A DNA stretch of 64,000 bases from the NCBI GenBank assembly GCA_016712505.1, contig JADJQY010000004.1:434001-498000 (forward strand), written 5' to 3'. Below the pieces are notes generated by a model that saw nothing but the letters and a program-made list of their open reading frames with translations, had not been told where the DNA came from and searched no databases. Below, in pieces: positions 14,811 to 23,540 of this stretch (position 1 is the stretch's first letter; each line of letters opens with the position of its first letter). Position numbers and translations under genes: made by a program. The stretch comes from Candidatus Eiseniibacteriota bacterium (lineage in GTDB: Bacteria; Eisenbacteria; RBG-16-71-46; CAIMUX01).

Positions 14811-15499
14811 ACGAGGGTCTGGTCGCCCTCGGTACCGCCGCGTGGCTCGGCATTCTGACCTCGATCAGCCCCTGCCCGCTCGCTGCGAACGTCGCGGCGA
14901 TCTCTTACGTCGGTCGGGATGTGAGCCGGCCACGCCGGGTGCTGGCCGCAGGGATTCTCTACTCGCTCGGCCGGGCGCTCACCTACGTCCTGGTTGGAAT
15001 GGCGGTCGTGACCAGTGTGCTCTCCATTCCCAGTCTCTCCAACTTTCTGCAGGAGCGCGCCAATCAGTTGCTCGGCCCGCTGCTCGTGCTGATCGGTTGC
15101 GGAATCATGGGCTGGATCCGACTCCCGTTCTCCACCGCCGGGCGCGGTCACGCTCTGCGCGAGCGTCTGGCCTCCAACGGCCTCACCGGCGCGGCCCTCC
15201 TGGGAGCGCTTCTCGCATTGTCGTTCTGCCCCGTCTCGGCCGGGCTCTTCTTCGGAGGATTGATCCCCCTCGCCACCGGCACCCAGTCACGTCTGCTCCT
15301 CCCGGCCGTCTACGGCATCGGCACCGGGCTGCCGGTGGTCGTGTTCGCCGTTCTGATCTCGCTCGGCGCCAGAGGACTCAGCCGTACGTTCAGTCTTCTC
15401 TCCACCGTGGAGCGCGTCGCCCGCCCGATCACCGCCGGGGTCTTCGTGCTGGCCGGGCTGTACCTCATCCTGCGGCACCTCCTCCGGATCGGCGGATAG
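14807..15499 (+). CDS. ArsG-like CcdA/DsbD-type membrane protein
   Basis: 230 aa, about six to seven membrane helices. 'LTSISPCPLAANVAAISYVG' and 'LLALSFCPVSAGLFFGGLIP' are the two CP-containing half-repeats of the CcdA/DsbD transmembrane fold, each with its conserved cysteine before proline. CcdA-type proteins pass reducing equivalents across the membrane. The ArsG members have been described as efflux permeases for aromatic amino-arsenicals. The GTG start overlaps the ArsF-like stop. It is the last gene of the operon and is convergent with the serine hydrolase gene. Confidence 0.85.
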   Translation: MNEGLVALGTAAWLGILTSISPCPLAANVAAISYVGRDVSRPRRVLAAGILYSLGRALTYVLVGMAVVTSVLSIPSLSNFLQERANQLLGPLLVLIGCGIMGWIRLPFSTAGRGHALRERLASNGLTGAALLGALLALSFCPVSAGLFFGGLIPLATGTQSRLLLPAVYGIGTGLPVVVFAVLISLGARGLSRTFSLLSTVERVARPITAGVFVLAGLYLILRHLLRIGG

Positions 15500-15520
15500 C
15501 ACAGCCCGCGGCAGCAGCCC

Positions 15521-16573
15521 TCACCCGCCGGCTCCTCGAAGCCCCGCCGTCGCCAGCCGGAGTTCCTTCACCACCGGCCAGGCGCCGCCCGAGACATTAC
15601 AGAGCACCGTGATCTGGAGGCCCAACCTCCGGCGGAAGCAGGACCAGAAGGTCACTCCCGCATCCCCACCGATGATGGAGATCGCCGGGTCTTCCTCGTC
15701 GTCGCGATCGATCCACAGCCCATACCCATACCAGGTGGTCTCCCCCTCCGACTCCGCTCGCACCTGTGGCGTCGCGTAGGCCTCCACCAGATCGCGTGGA
15801 ACGATTCGATGCGCGAAGAAGGCATCCCAGAGCGTCGCCAGGTCATCGACCGTGGTGTACGCCCCCCCATCGGAGGCTCCGATGATCGGCAGGTTGTAGA
15901 TGTTCGTCTTCCATCCCCCGGGATCCTCGATGTACCCCAGCGCGGTGCGGTCGGGGAGCTGATTGAAGGGGAAGAACCCCGAGCGGCTCATGCCGATCGG
16001 GTGCAGCACCTCCTGCTCGACGTACCGCTGATACCGCACGCCCGAGAGTGCTTCGATCACCGCCCCGAGCAGGATGTAGCCGCCGTTCGAGTAGGAGAAC
16101 TGCGTCCCCGGCGCGAACTTCATCGGCTCATCCGGAAAGATCGGCAGGTAGTCTTTCGGCCCCCGCAGCTCATACCATGGCCGGCTGACGAAGAACTGAT
16201 CGCTGTCCGGAAACTTCTCCTCATCGAAGTAGTCCGGGATTCCCGAGGTGTGGGTGAGCAGATGGCCGATCGTGATCTCCGGCGCGTACTGTTGCGGAAA
16301 GTCCAACTCCAGGCAGTCCCGCAATCGAGTCGAGATCGCCACCCGTCCCGCCGCCACCAGCCTCCCGATCGCCAGCGCGGTCAGGAACTTCGTCCCCGAC
16401 GCGATCGCGAACCGCGTCTCCCGCGTGTTCGCGATCCCGTTACTCCGATCCGCCTGCCCCGCTGTCCGCTCGTACAGCACCTCGCCTCGTAGGCGAACGG
16501 AGACCACACCAGAAAAGCCATTCCGGTCGATCGCTGCGTCCAGCGCCTCCTGCAACCCCTGGGGTCCTGCCAT
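15521..16573 (-). CDS. Serine beta-lactamase-fold hydrolase (class C/esterase-like)
   Basis: 350 aa. The S-x-x-K nucleophile motif is 'IASGTKFL', the Y-x-N motif is 'FSYSNGGYILLG' and the third motif region is 'SIIGGDAGVTFW'. There is no signal peptide, so it acts in the cytoplasm, more like an esterase or D-amino peptidase than a secreted beta-lactamase. 'LLTHTSGIPDYF' is a typical family signature. I chose ATG 16573 because GGAG lies 9 bases before it; ATG 16588 is in frame upstream. It is convergent with the ars operon, only 21 bases from it, with no visible terminator between. Confidence 0.85.
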   Translation of the reverse strand: MAGPQGLQEALDAAIDRNGFSGVVSVRLRGEVLYERTAGQADRSNGIANTRETRFAIASGTKFLTALAIGRLVAAGRVAISTRLRDCLELDFPQQYAPEITIGHLLTHTSGIPDYFDEEKFPDSDQFFVSRPWYELRGPKDYLPIFPDEPMKFAPGTQFSYSNGGYILLGAVIEALSGVRYQRYVEQEVLHPIGMSRSGFFPFNQLPDRTALGYIEDPGGWKTNIYNLPIIGASDGGAYTTVDDLATLWDAFFAHRIVPRDLVEAYATPQVRAESEGETTWYGYGLWIDRDDEEDPAISIIGGDAGVTFWSCFRRRLGLQITVLCNVSGGAWPVVKELRLATAGLRGAGG

Positions 16574-16753
16574 TCTGCGTAGCTCCATTCAAGTGCGACG
16601 AATGTGGCGATCGCGCCGACGGCCGGCGTGCCGCAGGGCGAAAAGCGCGGTTCTCTACCCCCACAGCTCTCCCACGGTCGTGGTAAGGATGGCGACCCAG
16701 TTCCGCGGAGTCTCCTCAGACATCCGGACCGACGTCGAGCGGTTCGGGGTGGC

Positions 16754-17086
16754 TCATTGCCCCGGCAGTCTGACCGTGCCGGCACTCCCGCCGAAGGAGT
16801 CGGACTGAATCTCGATCGTCGCCTCGCCCGGGAGAATCGTGAACTCTCGCGGCCCCTCTCCCGCGTTGACGATCCCGACGTAGGTCTCCCCGATCTTGAC
16901 CGTGGCCGACCCGCGCGTGCAAGTGATCGTCACGTGACTATGGCCCTGCGTGCGGAACACGGACTGGTCGCCGGCGCTGTCGTGATTCCACGACGACGGC
17001 CTGGGACTCGGAGCGAACTCGGAAGAGACGGCCTGGGCAGGAAGAACACAGGCTAGGACGAGGACGATCGCTAGAAGCCGAAGCAT
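16754..17086 (-). CDS. Small secreted beta-rich protein
   Basis: 110 aa with a clean signal peptide (MLRLLAIVLVLACVLPAQA) and a mature domain of about 90 aa: 'SHVTITCTRGSATVKIGETY', then 'VGIVNAGEGPREFTILPGEA' and 'TIEIQSDSFGGSAGTVRL'. This looks like a short beta-sandwich. I chose ATG 17086, preceded by GGAGG at 5 bases. No family recognised. It lies upstream of the hydrolase gene on the same strand with a 180-base gap, so it is probably its own transcript. Confidence 0.65.
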   Translation of the reverse strand: MLRLLAIVLVLACVLPAQAVSSEFAPSPRPSSWNHDSAGDQSVFRTQGHSHVTITCTRGSATVKIGETYVGIVNAGEGPREFTILPGEATIEIQSDSFGGSAGTVRLPGQ

Positions 17087-17308
17087 CGGTGCCTCCATAT
17101 GGGACCGCCAGTCCGTCCGTGATTTCCATCTGCTTGCCGGCGGGCGAGCCACAACTTGGACGCCACGCTCCCGATCCAAGGGCTGTCGGAGTTCGCAGCA
17201 GACTACTGGAAAGAAGGGCCGATACGGGCCACGATTGATGCATCCGCCGTTCCCGCGACGGCGTGTCTCTAGTGACACCGAGGCGCCCGGGGCCAAGCTG
17301 ATCGGCCC

Positions 17309-17767
17309 CTAACCCGCAATCGCGGTGGATGCGAGCCAGACCGACGCGAGCGTCATCAGCGCGCCGAAGAGCACGAGCAACCAGTGGAGCGCGCTCGGCC
17401 CCGGTTCGAGGACCGATCGCCGCGGGCGCTGCGGATCGTAGTAGACCCGGCAAGGGCTCCCCTTCGGATAGCGACGGCAGACCCTGGCGGATGGAGTGAA
17501 TGGCCCGGGCGCAACGCGCCTTCCCTGATGCTGATGCCCCTCGACCGTGTAGAGGTAGGTGATCGCGGCGACGCGCATCTCGGAGCCCAGATCCCCCGGA
17601 TCATTGGTCTGCACGCGCTTCGAGCGCACATTGGATGCCACGATCTTGCCGTCGGTCGACGGCCAACGGAGAGTGCTCAGCGCGAACCTCAAAATTGAAA
17701 TCGACCAACCGAGCACCAACGCTCCAATGAGTCCGAAGAGCGCTGCACCGAACACCGCCGTGCCCAT
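17309..17767 (-). CDS. DUF3592-type membrane protein
   Basis: 152 aa with an N-terminal membrane helix (AVFGAALFGLIGALVLGWSI), a central beta domain ('GKIVASNVRS', 'AAITYLYTVEGHQHQGRRV', 'YPKGSPCRVYYDPQRPRRSV') and a C-terminal helix ('WLLVLFGALMTLASVWLAS'). This arrangement and the 'VxYDPxxPxxSVLxPG' element define DUF3592. Function unknown. GAGAGG lies 7 bases before ATG 17767, which I prefer to ATG 17782. Confidence 0.8.
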   Translation of the reverse strand: MGTAVFGAALFGLIGALVLGWSISILRFALSTLRWPSTDGKIVASNVRSKRVQTNDPGDLGSEMRVAAITYLYTVEGHQHQGRRVAPGPFTPSARVCRRYPKGSPCRVYYDPQRPRRSVLEPGPSALHWLLVLFGALMTLASVWLASTAIAG

Positions 17768-17952
17768 CCGTGAACCTCTCATGTGTTGGAGCGTGCGTGC
17801 GGAACGGTCTTCAACTCTCCTTCAAGGTGAGGTCGTAGAACTTCGGGTCGTCCCCGATCGCCTCCGCGCTCCCATCTGGCTGTCGTCCGCAGAACCCCCA
17901 CCACTGATCCCGGTGGGAGAAGTTAATCAACACCCTCCGGCCGACCCTCTAG

Positions 17953-17982
17953 GGCGGACGTGGAGTAAGGCTCACGTCCGCC
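17953..17982. terminator. 10-bp perfect hairpin downstream of parE
   Basis: GGCGGACGTG, a 10-base loop, then CACGTCCGCC, 5 bases beyond the parE stop. No T-tract on either strand, so it may be a weak or Rho-assisted terminator. Confidence 0.5.
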
Positions 17983-17987
17983 TCGAG

Positions 17988-18311
17988 TCACTCGTCCGAG
18001 ATCACCCGTTCGATATCGCGCGCAGCATTGAGAACGCGCACGACCTCGATTCCTTCCGCCGTGGGTTGGTACCAGATCAGGTGATTGGGGAAGTCGGGAA
18101 TGGGCCACATGCGGAGCGCGGGAAGGCGGGGATTCAACCATGCACGTGGTGCCCCGACGTGGGGCATCCCGAGGAGACGGTCGAATGCTTGGTCTGCCGA
18201 TTCGAGGAAACGCACACCGACCTCAAACCCCGCCTCCTCGTAGAGGAAGTCCGAGTGGCCTTCGAGATCCAGAACTGCGCGCGGCCGGCGGAGAAGTTTA
18301 CGTGCGGCCAC
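17988..18311 (-). CDS. ParE/RelE-superfamily toxin
   Basis: 107 aa from GTG 18311 (a TTG at 18338 would add nine residues). 'RAVLDLEGHSDFLYEEAGFE', then 'ADQAFDRLLGMPHVGAPR' and 'IPDFPNHLIWYQPTAEGIEV' and 'VLNAARDIERVI' follow the ParE fold, with the closing 'RVLxxARD' typical of the family. ParE toxins inhibit gyrase; RelE relatives cleave mRNA on ribosomes. The gene overlaps the ParD-type antitoxin gene by 14 bases. Confidence 0.85.
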   Translation of the reverse strand: MAARKLLRRPRAVLDLEGHSDFLYEEAGFEVGVRFLESADQAFDRLLGMPHVGAPRAWLNPRLPALRMWPIPDFPNHLIWYQPTAEGIEVVRVLNAARDIERVISDE

Positions 18312-18567
18312 CGGCGGTCTTTTTTTGGTGGCGCTCAACCAGCCGCTGTTTCAAGTCGTCCCAGTCTTTCCGCGTCATCTCCGTGGCAGGCCCACTATCT
18401 AGGCCCGCAATCAGGAGCTGCTCGAGGCGTTCCTGGGCTTGGCGCTCTTGGTCGCGCCGGATGAGTTCCCGGACGTACTCGCTGGCGTTCCCATAGCGGC
18501 CGCCCTTGATTTGGCCCTCAATCCACTCACGCATCGGTTCAGGCAGGGAGACGTTCATGTTCGTCAT
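18298..18567 (-). CDS. ParD-type ribbon-helix-helix antitoxin
   Basis: 89 aa. MTNMNVSLPEPMREWIEGQI, then 'GGRYGNASEYVRELIRRDQE' is the ParD RHH DNA-binding and dimerisation domain, and the remaining residues ('DWDDLKQRLVERHQKKTAG') form the toxin-binding tail. AAGGAG lies 8-9 bases upstream of ATG 18567. A consensus sigma-70 promoter sits just upstream. It should repress its own promoter and neutralise the overlapping ParE. Confidence 0.88.
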   Translation of the reverse strand: MTNMNVSLPEPMREWIEGQIKGGRYGNASEYVRELIRRDQERQAQERLEQLLIAGLDSGPATEMTRKDWDDLKQRLVERHQKKTAGGRT

Positions 18568-18588
18568 AGCTTCAAACTCCTTGCCGCC

Positions 18589-18617
18589 ATTAGACCGCGA
18601 AGCACAGAATCTGTCAA
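18589..18617 (-). promoter_or_regulatory. Consensus promoter of parDE
   Basis: On the minus strand: TTGACA (18617-18612), a 17-base spacer, TCTAAT (18594-18589). The start site would be about 15 bases before the parD ATG, leaving just room for AAGGAG. Confidence 0.75.
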
Positions 18618-18754
18618 TAGATGCTATCGACCGCGCTGTCCCACGCCTTGACCCAAGACCTCCCCTGTTGGAATTCTCGGGCCCGATTGTGACCGGTAAC
18701 AGAGGTGGTCATCTTCGGTCAGAACTCTAGTTTTCCAATGGAGGACCGTGCTAA

Positions 18755-19159
18755 GTGTTGCCAAGAGAGTTCATTACCCGCGTTCCCGTCCAGTCCCTCG
18801 AGCTTCTACTCCGCGCCGTTTCAGGCCTCCCACGAATTCTCCCGGATGACGACACTCACGCCGTCCGCGAAGAGGTCTAGACCTTCTACGGCCCCGTCGG
18901 GGGCATGTTCGAGGCCTGGGTCAACCGGAGCGACGCCATCAACACCCGGCGCTCGTACCGCCGGGCCGTGATGGGCTTTGTCGACTTCCTTGGCATCCGC
19001 TGGCCCGAGGAGTCGTTCCGGCTCCTGGGCGCCACGGTGGTCGAGGTACGGGCCTGGCGCGAGTTCCTGGACCGGGAGCTCGGCCAGGCGCCCAAGCCCC
19101 TCAATCACCGCATCTCCGCGGTCTCTGGGCTCTTTGAGTTCATCCGGGAGGCCGCGTGA
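18755..19159 (+). pseudogene. Tyrosine-recombinase remnant (N-terminal SAM-like domain only)
   Basis: One frame from GTG 18755 reads 'LPREFITRVPVQSLELLLRA', hits an in-frame TAG at 18878-18880, then continues 'FEAWVNRSDAINTRRSYRRA', 'VMGFVDFLGIRW', 'VVEVRAWREFLDREL' and 'LNHRISAVSGLFEFIREAA'. This is the N-terminal core-binding domain of phage-type integrases. The catalytic R-H-R-Y domain is absent: the frame ends at a TGA that belongs to TGATCAGCGAC (19157-19167), the tip sequence of the nearby IS21 element. It is a dead integrase marking the left side of the island. Confidence 0.7.
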
Positions 19160-19284
19160 TCAGCGACCTCGAGCCCCACCCCTGCGCCCCTCTCTTACGG
19201 CTGCAGGCTAGGGGAGCTCATTGTTTCGGCCGGGGTGACCGGTGCTACCCTCCCCCCGAGCAAGTCCTCGCAGGAGAGCCGGCC

Positions 19285-19581
19285 ATGGACGTTTACAATG
19301 TCTGGAAGCTCCAGCTGTACAGCCGGGTCCACGACTGGCAGCGGAGGCGTCTACGTGAGGAGATCCCGGCGCTCAAAGGTGTCGCCACTGATCACATCGT
19401 CTCCCTCTACCGCTACCTCGCAGCGATGCCCCATCGTCTTTACTCGCGTTTGGCCTACGACTTGTACCTATCCTTCCTCGCCGAGAGGCATCGGTCTTCC
19501 CCATCCGCACTCGAAGCCTACCTCCGCGACCACCTCACCGACCTCGACCATGCTCTCTCCAGCCTGGAAATGGTGAACGCG
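19285..19581 (+). pseudogene. 5' part of HEPN-motif gene interrupted by IS21
   Basis: 99 codons from ATG 19285 (GGAGAG about 6 bases upstream): MDVYNVWKLQLYSRVHDWQR, then 'GVATDHIVSLYRYLAAMPHR' and 'TDLDHALSSLEMVNA'. It is helical throughout. The frame stops at the TGA of the inserted IS21 end. Joining 19581 directly to 22203, thereby removing the IS and one 7-bp target copy, continues the frame without a shift into 446 further codons. The original protein was 544 aa. Function not recognised beyond the HEPN motif in the 3' part. Confidence 0.75.
19575..19581. repeat. IS21 target-site duplication, left copy
   Basis: GAACGCG directly abuts the IS tip (TGATCA) and is repeated at 22196-22202. 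A 7-bp duplication fits the IS21 family (4-8 bp). Confidence 0.9.
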
Positions 19582-19840
19582 TGATCAGCGACAACTACTT
19601 TTCCCGTCGGCGACAACTATTCTTCCCGGCCCTTGGTTTCGGATTGAGAGGGATCCTGCTGCATCCTCAGTAGTCCCTCGGACTTCTTTCGGAACAGCGG
19701 ACGGGTTGTGGCCCGGCCCTCGGAGACGTTCGGGCTCGAGTGCTCATTCCTCTTCGCGGTTGGCAGCGCACCCGGGATTCGAGCTATCCCAGGGGTACCC
19801 CAGGTACTCGGAGGGTCGCGATCGTGGCTCCTGGAGCCTC

Positions 19841-20617
19841 TCATGCGTCCTCCTTCTTCCCCCGACCCTTGCGGTGTGACTCCTCCAGCCGGAAGCTCGA
19901 GAGGTTGAGCTCCAGGATCACGCTATGATGGACGAGCCGATCGATGGCCGCCGCGGTGGTCATCGGGTCCTTGAAGATCGCCTCCCACTTCGAGAACGGC
20001 AGGTTGCTGGTCAGAAGTACGCTTCCGCGTTCGTAACGGTCGGCCAGGAGCGCGAAGAGCACCTCCATCTCCTCCCGACTCTGTTGGACGTAGCCGATGT
20101 CGTCCACGAGGATGGCATCGTAGCCACCAAGGCGCTTCAGAACCCGGGCCAGCTTCAAGTCGCGCTTCGCGATGAGCAGCTCCTGGACCAACAGCGCACA
20201 CGGAGCGAACAGAACGCGTCGTCCCCGACGGACCAACTCGTGACCGAGCGCACAGAGCAGATGCGTCTTCCCCGATCCCGGGTTGCCGAAGGCGAGGATG
20301 TTCTCTCTCCGATCGAGGAAGGTCCCGTCGAGGAGGGTCTGGAACTGAACCGCGACCTTCCGCGGTAGTCGCTTCAGGTCGAACGTCTCCAAGGTTTTCT
20401 CCAGAGGGAGACGAGATTCACGCAGGAGCCGGGCGGTGCGATTCTGTTGCCGTGCCTCGACCTCGCGATCCGACACCGCGAGCAGGTAGTGCTCGTAACT
20501 CAGCGATTCCTGAAGTGCCCGCACCGCCTCGGCCTCGAAGCTCTCACGGACCGCCGGCAGATGAAGCGCCCGCAGGTTCGCGACCAGGCGGGCGTTCAAT
20601 TGACCACCGCTTCGCAT
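19841..20617 (-). CDS. istB: IstB helper ATPase of IS21
   Basis: 258 aa, normal for IstB. Walker A is 'AFGNPGSGKTHLL', Walker B is 'DAILVDDIGYV', and 'SVLLTSNLPFSKWEAIF' with 'DRLVHHSVILEL' are the typical sensor and C-terminal signatures of this DnaA/DnaC-like AAA+ family. IstB assists IstA in target selection and transposition. I chose ATG 20617 (MRSGGQLNARLVANLRALHL), overlapping the istA end by 22 bases as usual in IS21; the frame is open further upstream but that part is low-complexity. Confidence 0.92.
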   Translation of the reverse strand: MRSGGQLNARLVANLRALHLPAVRESFEAEAVRALQESLSYEHYLLAVSDREVEARQQNRTARLLRESRLPLEKTLETFDLKRLPRKVAVQFQTLLDGTFLDRRENILAFGNPGSGKTHLLCALGHELVRRGRRVLFAPCALLVQELLIAKRDLKLARVLKRLGGYDAILVDDIGYVQQSREEMEVLFALLADRYERGSVLLTSNLPFSKWEAIFKDPMTTAAAIDRLVHHSVILELNLSSFRLEESHRKGRGKKEDA

Positions 20618-22094
20618 CCCGCCTCCATCGCCCCTTCGAGCAGCTCGTCGTAACACGCCAAGTCGACGGCATCGATCGCGACCTCGGTCTTGTCCTCCAC
20701 CGGATTCTGGAGCCGAAGACCATGCTCGACCGACTGCCCGGTCATCCATTCCTCGCGCTGGATCAGTTGCCGAAGCACCTCGTCCACGCCCGTCTCGCTG
20801 ACCGTGGCCGCGAGTTGCAGGATGGCCAGATACTCCCGGGAGGCGTTCGCACGATCCCTCCCGACCAGCTGGTCGTAGGCCATCCGGAAGCGGCTGGTGG
20901 GAAAGAGATCCTCCCGATACCGGTACTCCGCGAAGGCTCCAGGCTTGCGCACCAACCAGTCGATCACGTGTCGGTAGTCGATCCGGTGCTTCTTCTCCCC
21001 GCGCAGGCGCGGGAACTGATCGACTTGCCGCTGGCCGTACCAGATCTCCAGGTCCTCGGCTCCCAAGCGAACCGTCACCGTCTCACCGATCAGACGACTG
21101 TGGACCGAGTACGCGTTGTGCAACACCCGGATCGTGCTCCCTTGACCCACCCGAACCTCGATCCGGCGCCGCATTTCCAGCCGGTGGACAGGGAGGGGCC
21201 TCAGCACGGCGCGCTCCTCCTCGAAGCGCGCCTTCCGACCTGCATTGCGCTGGCCGAAGATCTCCCGCAAGAACCGCTCGTAGCCCGAGCGATCGAGGAA
21301 GTCCCGACTTCCCCGCAGAAGGAGTGCCTGCTCCACCGCCCGCTTGAACCGGTTATGACTCTGCTCCACGTCCCCGTTCTCGTTCGGGCAGGCTACGCCG
21401 GTGTGCTCCGCCTCCACCCCGTAGTGCCCCAGCAGGGCCTGGTAGCGTCGCGTGAACTGGTCCCGGTGCGGCATCTGATGCACCGCCGCCGAGAGCTGAT
21501 CGGTCCGATGACGTCGCGGCGACCCGCCCAACTCCCGGAGCGCGTTCTCCAGCCCAGCGCTCAGACTCTCGAAGCTCTCCGAGAAGCAGATCGTCCCGGT
21601 CTCCCAGTTCGAGTAGGTCAGCACGAAGTGGTAGACCAGATGATCGAAGGGCTGACCGGCGATCGTCACCTTCAGGGTCCTCATGCTCGTGAAGTCCGAC
21701 TGCGACAACTCCCTGCGTGGTGCTGCTGGGGGAAGAACACCTCACGGGCAGGACCTTCGAGGGCCCGCCAGTTCTTCACCCGGCGCTGGAACGTTCGCAC
21801 CTGCCCATCGGGGAACCGACCGGGGTACTTCCGTTGCAGAGCGTCGAAGAGCGACTTCGCTTCAAGCCCGGGAGCCTCCTTCAGCAGAGCCTCGCTCCAG
21901 GCCCAGACTTCATCGAACGGATCCGGGCGGGTCCGCCAGTCCCGGGCTGGCTGGCACTCGCTCGGGAGACGGCCGCCGCGGTGGTACTTTCGGGCCGTCT
22001 TCTCGTCCATCCCGGACTTGGCGGCCGCCAACGACACGCTCGTTCCTTTCTGCATCAGCTTCCTCAGCTTCTCCACCTGGCTGTCCGTGACCAT
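20596..22094 (-). pseudogene. istA: IstA transposase of IS21, split by a single-base frameshift
   Basis: The first frame (22094 to about 21712) has the N-terminal HTH part, 'GTSVSLAAAKSGMDEKTARK', and ends 'EVFFPQQHHAG'. The second frame (to 20596) continues 'LSQSDFTSMRTLKVTIAGQP' through the DDE integrase core, 'FSESFESLSAGLENALRELG', 'HRTDQLSA' and 'GVACPNENGDVEQSHNRFKR', then the C-terminal region. Adding one G to the GGG run at 21711-21713 (CCC on the plus strand) restores 'HHAGELSQSDFTSMR', the expected IstA sequence. Either the transposase is inactive or this is a base-calling error. All catalytic segments are otherwise intact. Confidence 0.85.
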
Positions 22095-22195
22095 CTCGAT
22101 AAGTCCCTCCCAATGAGGAACTTGGAGACGCCAAGACCCAGGCGAAACCGGGAATTCTAATTGTCGCCGACGGGAGTTCTAATTGTCGCTGATCA

Positions 22196-22202
22196 GAACG
22201 CG
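22196..22202. repeat. IS21 target-site duplication, right copy
   Basis: GAACGCG, identical to 19575-19581, immediately after the right IS tip. Confidence 0.9.
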
Positions 22203-23540
22203 CTCCGCTGGCATGACGATGTTCTGGGAGGAGCGGACTACGACCAACTACTTTTCATTGACCGGTCGGTCCACCCGGCGTACCTCCGGCTGGTGGAGAC
22301 GCCCTTCCACCAGTTCTTGCACCTGCCCGCGGTCCAGTCGCGCGTCGACCGGGGCAAGGGTCCCGACCGACTCGACATCTTCAACGTCGTCGAGGAGCTC
22401 GAGCGGAACGCGCTTGCCGACCTCTGTTCTCCCTACCGACACGTTGTCCGGAACGCGATCGCTCACGGACGGATTCGCTACGGCAACCGAGAACTCGAGT
22501 ATGTCGATCGCGGTGGGAAGTGCGAGAAGATGTCGTTCCGGGACTGCGTGGCCCTGTTCGACGCGCTTCTCGACACCTGCAATGGCGTCGCTCTTGCCCT
22601 GAAGGTGTTCCTCACGATCCACCGTGAGACCTATTCCGTACCCAAGAGCATCCTACTCGACGAAGTGGCAGCGCAGACCGAGACTCCCTGGTGGAAGGTC
22701 ATCGGTTGGATTCCCTCGACTGTGCCACCGAGCACATCTCAACTCATCATCTACGCGCAGCCGCGTTCGGACGATCGACTGCGGATTCACTACTCGGCGT
22801 TTCAGACGGCGGTCCTGGCGGAACTGCTGGCGCCGAGTTACGATCGGTACTTCATTTCGATGCGCAGCAGGCACGGACGGCCTGGTTTCGCCAGTTTCTA
22901 CGGCAACAAGATCAAGGAACTGAGGCGGGCTGGTCCGACGGGGATCGAAGACTACGGCCCGGCGGCGGAGGTGATCTACTTCGTGCCCCGCTTCCGACCT
23001 CCGGCCTTCATCGCCCGCGCGACAGCGTTTTGGATCGGGGCGAGCTTCACTTGGAAACAAATCCGAGCGGAGACCGCGGCGACACGCGTGGAGGTCGTGG
23101 CACGTCACGCATCGATCCACCGCAACGGGTGGGGCGGGGTGGTCCTGGGTGCCGTGGTCGTTCGGATGGCGAACGGCCCCATCGACCAAGCAACGGTCCG
23201 AGCGGCTCGCCATCGGATCCTGAGGGCGGCCGTCAGACTTGCTCGCGCCTCGGCCCCGGTCGGGAATAGTGCACGGTACCTCCCCGTGGGCTACGCACGG
23301 ATCGCGGTGTTCTGCTCAGATCATCGACGGAGATGCCTCGCGAGTTTCGGACTTGGAGAGGATCTCATCGCTACGGTTCAGACTCAACGCATGCGACGGA
23401 TTCGGAGTCCTGATCTCTATGGGTCAGAAATCGAACACTGCGGTCGGTACCGCATCGCGTGGAATCGGGCATGGCTCGATGCGAGGATCCTGGCTGCCCG
23501 GGCACCGGGATCTCCGGTGGGGGCTGAAGACATCCAATAG
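22203..23540 (+). pseudogene. 3' part of HEPN-motif gene interrupted by IS21
   Basis: 446 codons in frame with 19285-19581 once the IS is removed. 'DLCSPYRHVVRNAIAHGRIR' holds an R-x4-H HEPN signature (RNAIAH, residue 182 of the restored protein). It is flanked by helices ('NVVEELERNALADL', 'FRDCVALFDALLDTCNGVAL'), as in HEPN RNases of toxin and defence systems. The C-terminal 250 residues are not recognised; they contain 'YDRYFISMRSRHGRPGFASF' and 'EVIYFVPRFRPPAFIARATA'. In its present state the protein cannot be made whole. The frame ends at a TAG directly before a recombinase remnant in the same frame. Confidence 0.7.

Larger units (their letters stand above)
19582..22195 (-). mobile_element. 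Complete IS21-family insertion sequence (2,614 bp)
   Basis: Bounded by inverted tips TGATCAGCGACA...TGTCGCTGATCA. Each end carries two internal repeats of about 22 bases: at the left, GCGACAACTA occurs at 19588 and 19609; at the right, the complementary motif occurs twice between 22150 and 22190. Such multiple terminal repeats are transposase-binding sites in IS21. It carries istA and istB in the usual order and a GAACGCG target duplication. The 250 bases between the left end and the istB stop hold no recognisable gene. Confidence 0.93.

Noticed and set aside
17953..17982. Hairpin as a riboswitch or small RNA
   Set aside because: It is a simple stem beyond a stop codon and fits a terminator-like role better; no conserved RNA motif was seen.
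19898..22116. Long plus-strand frames antisense to istA and istB
   Set aside because: These mirror the codon bias of the real minus-strand genes and have no recognisable domains.
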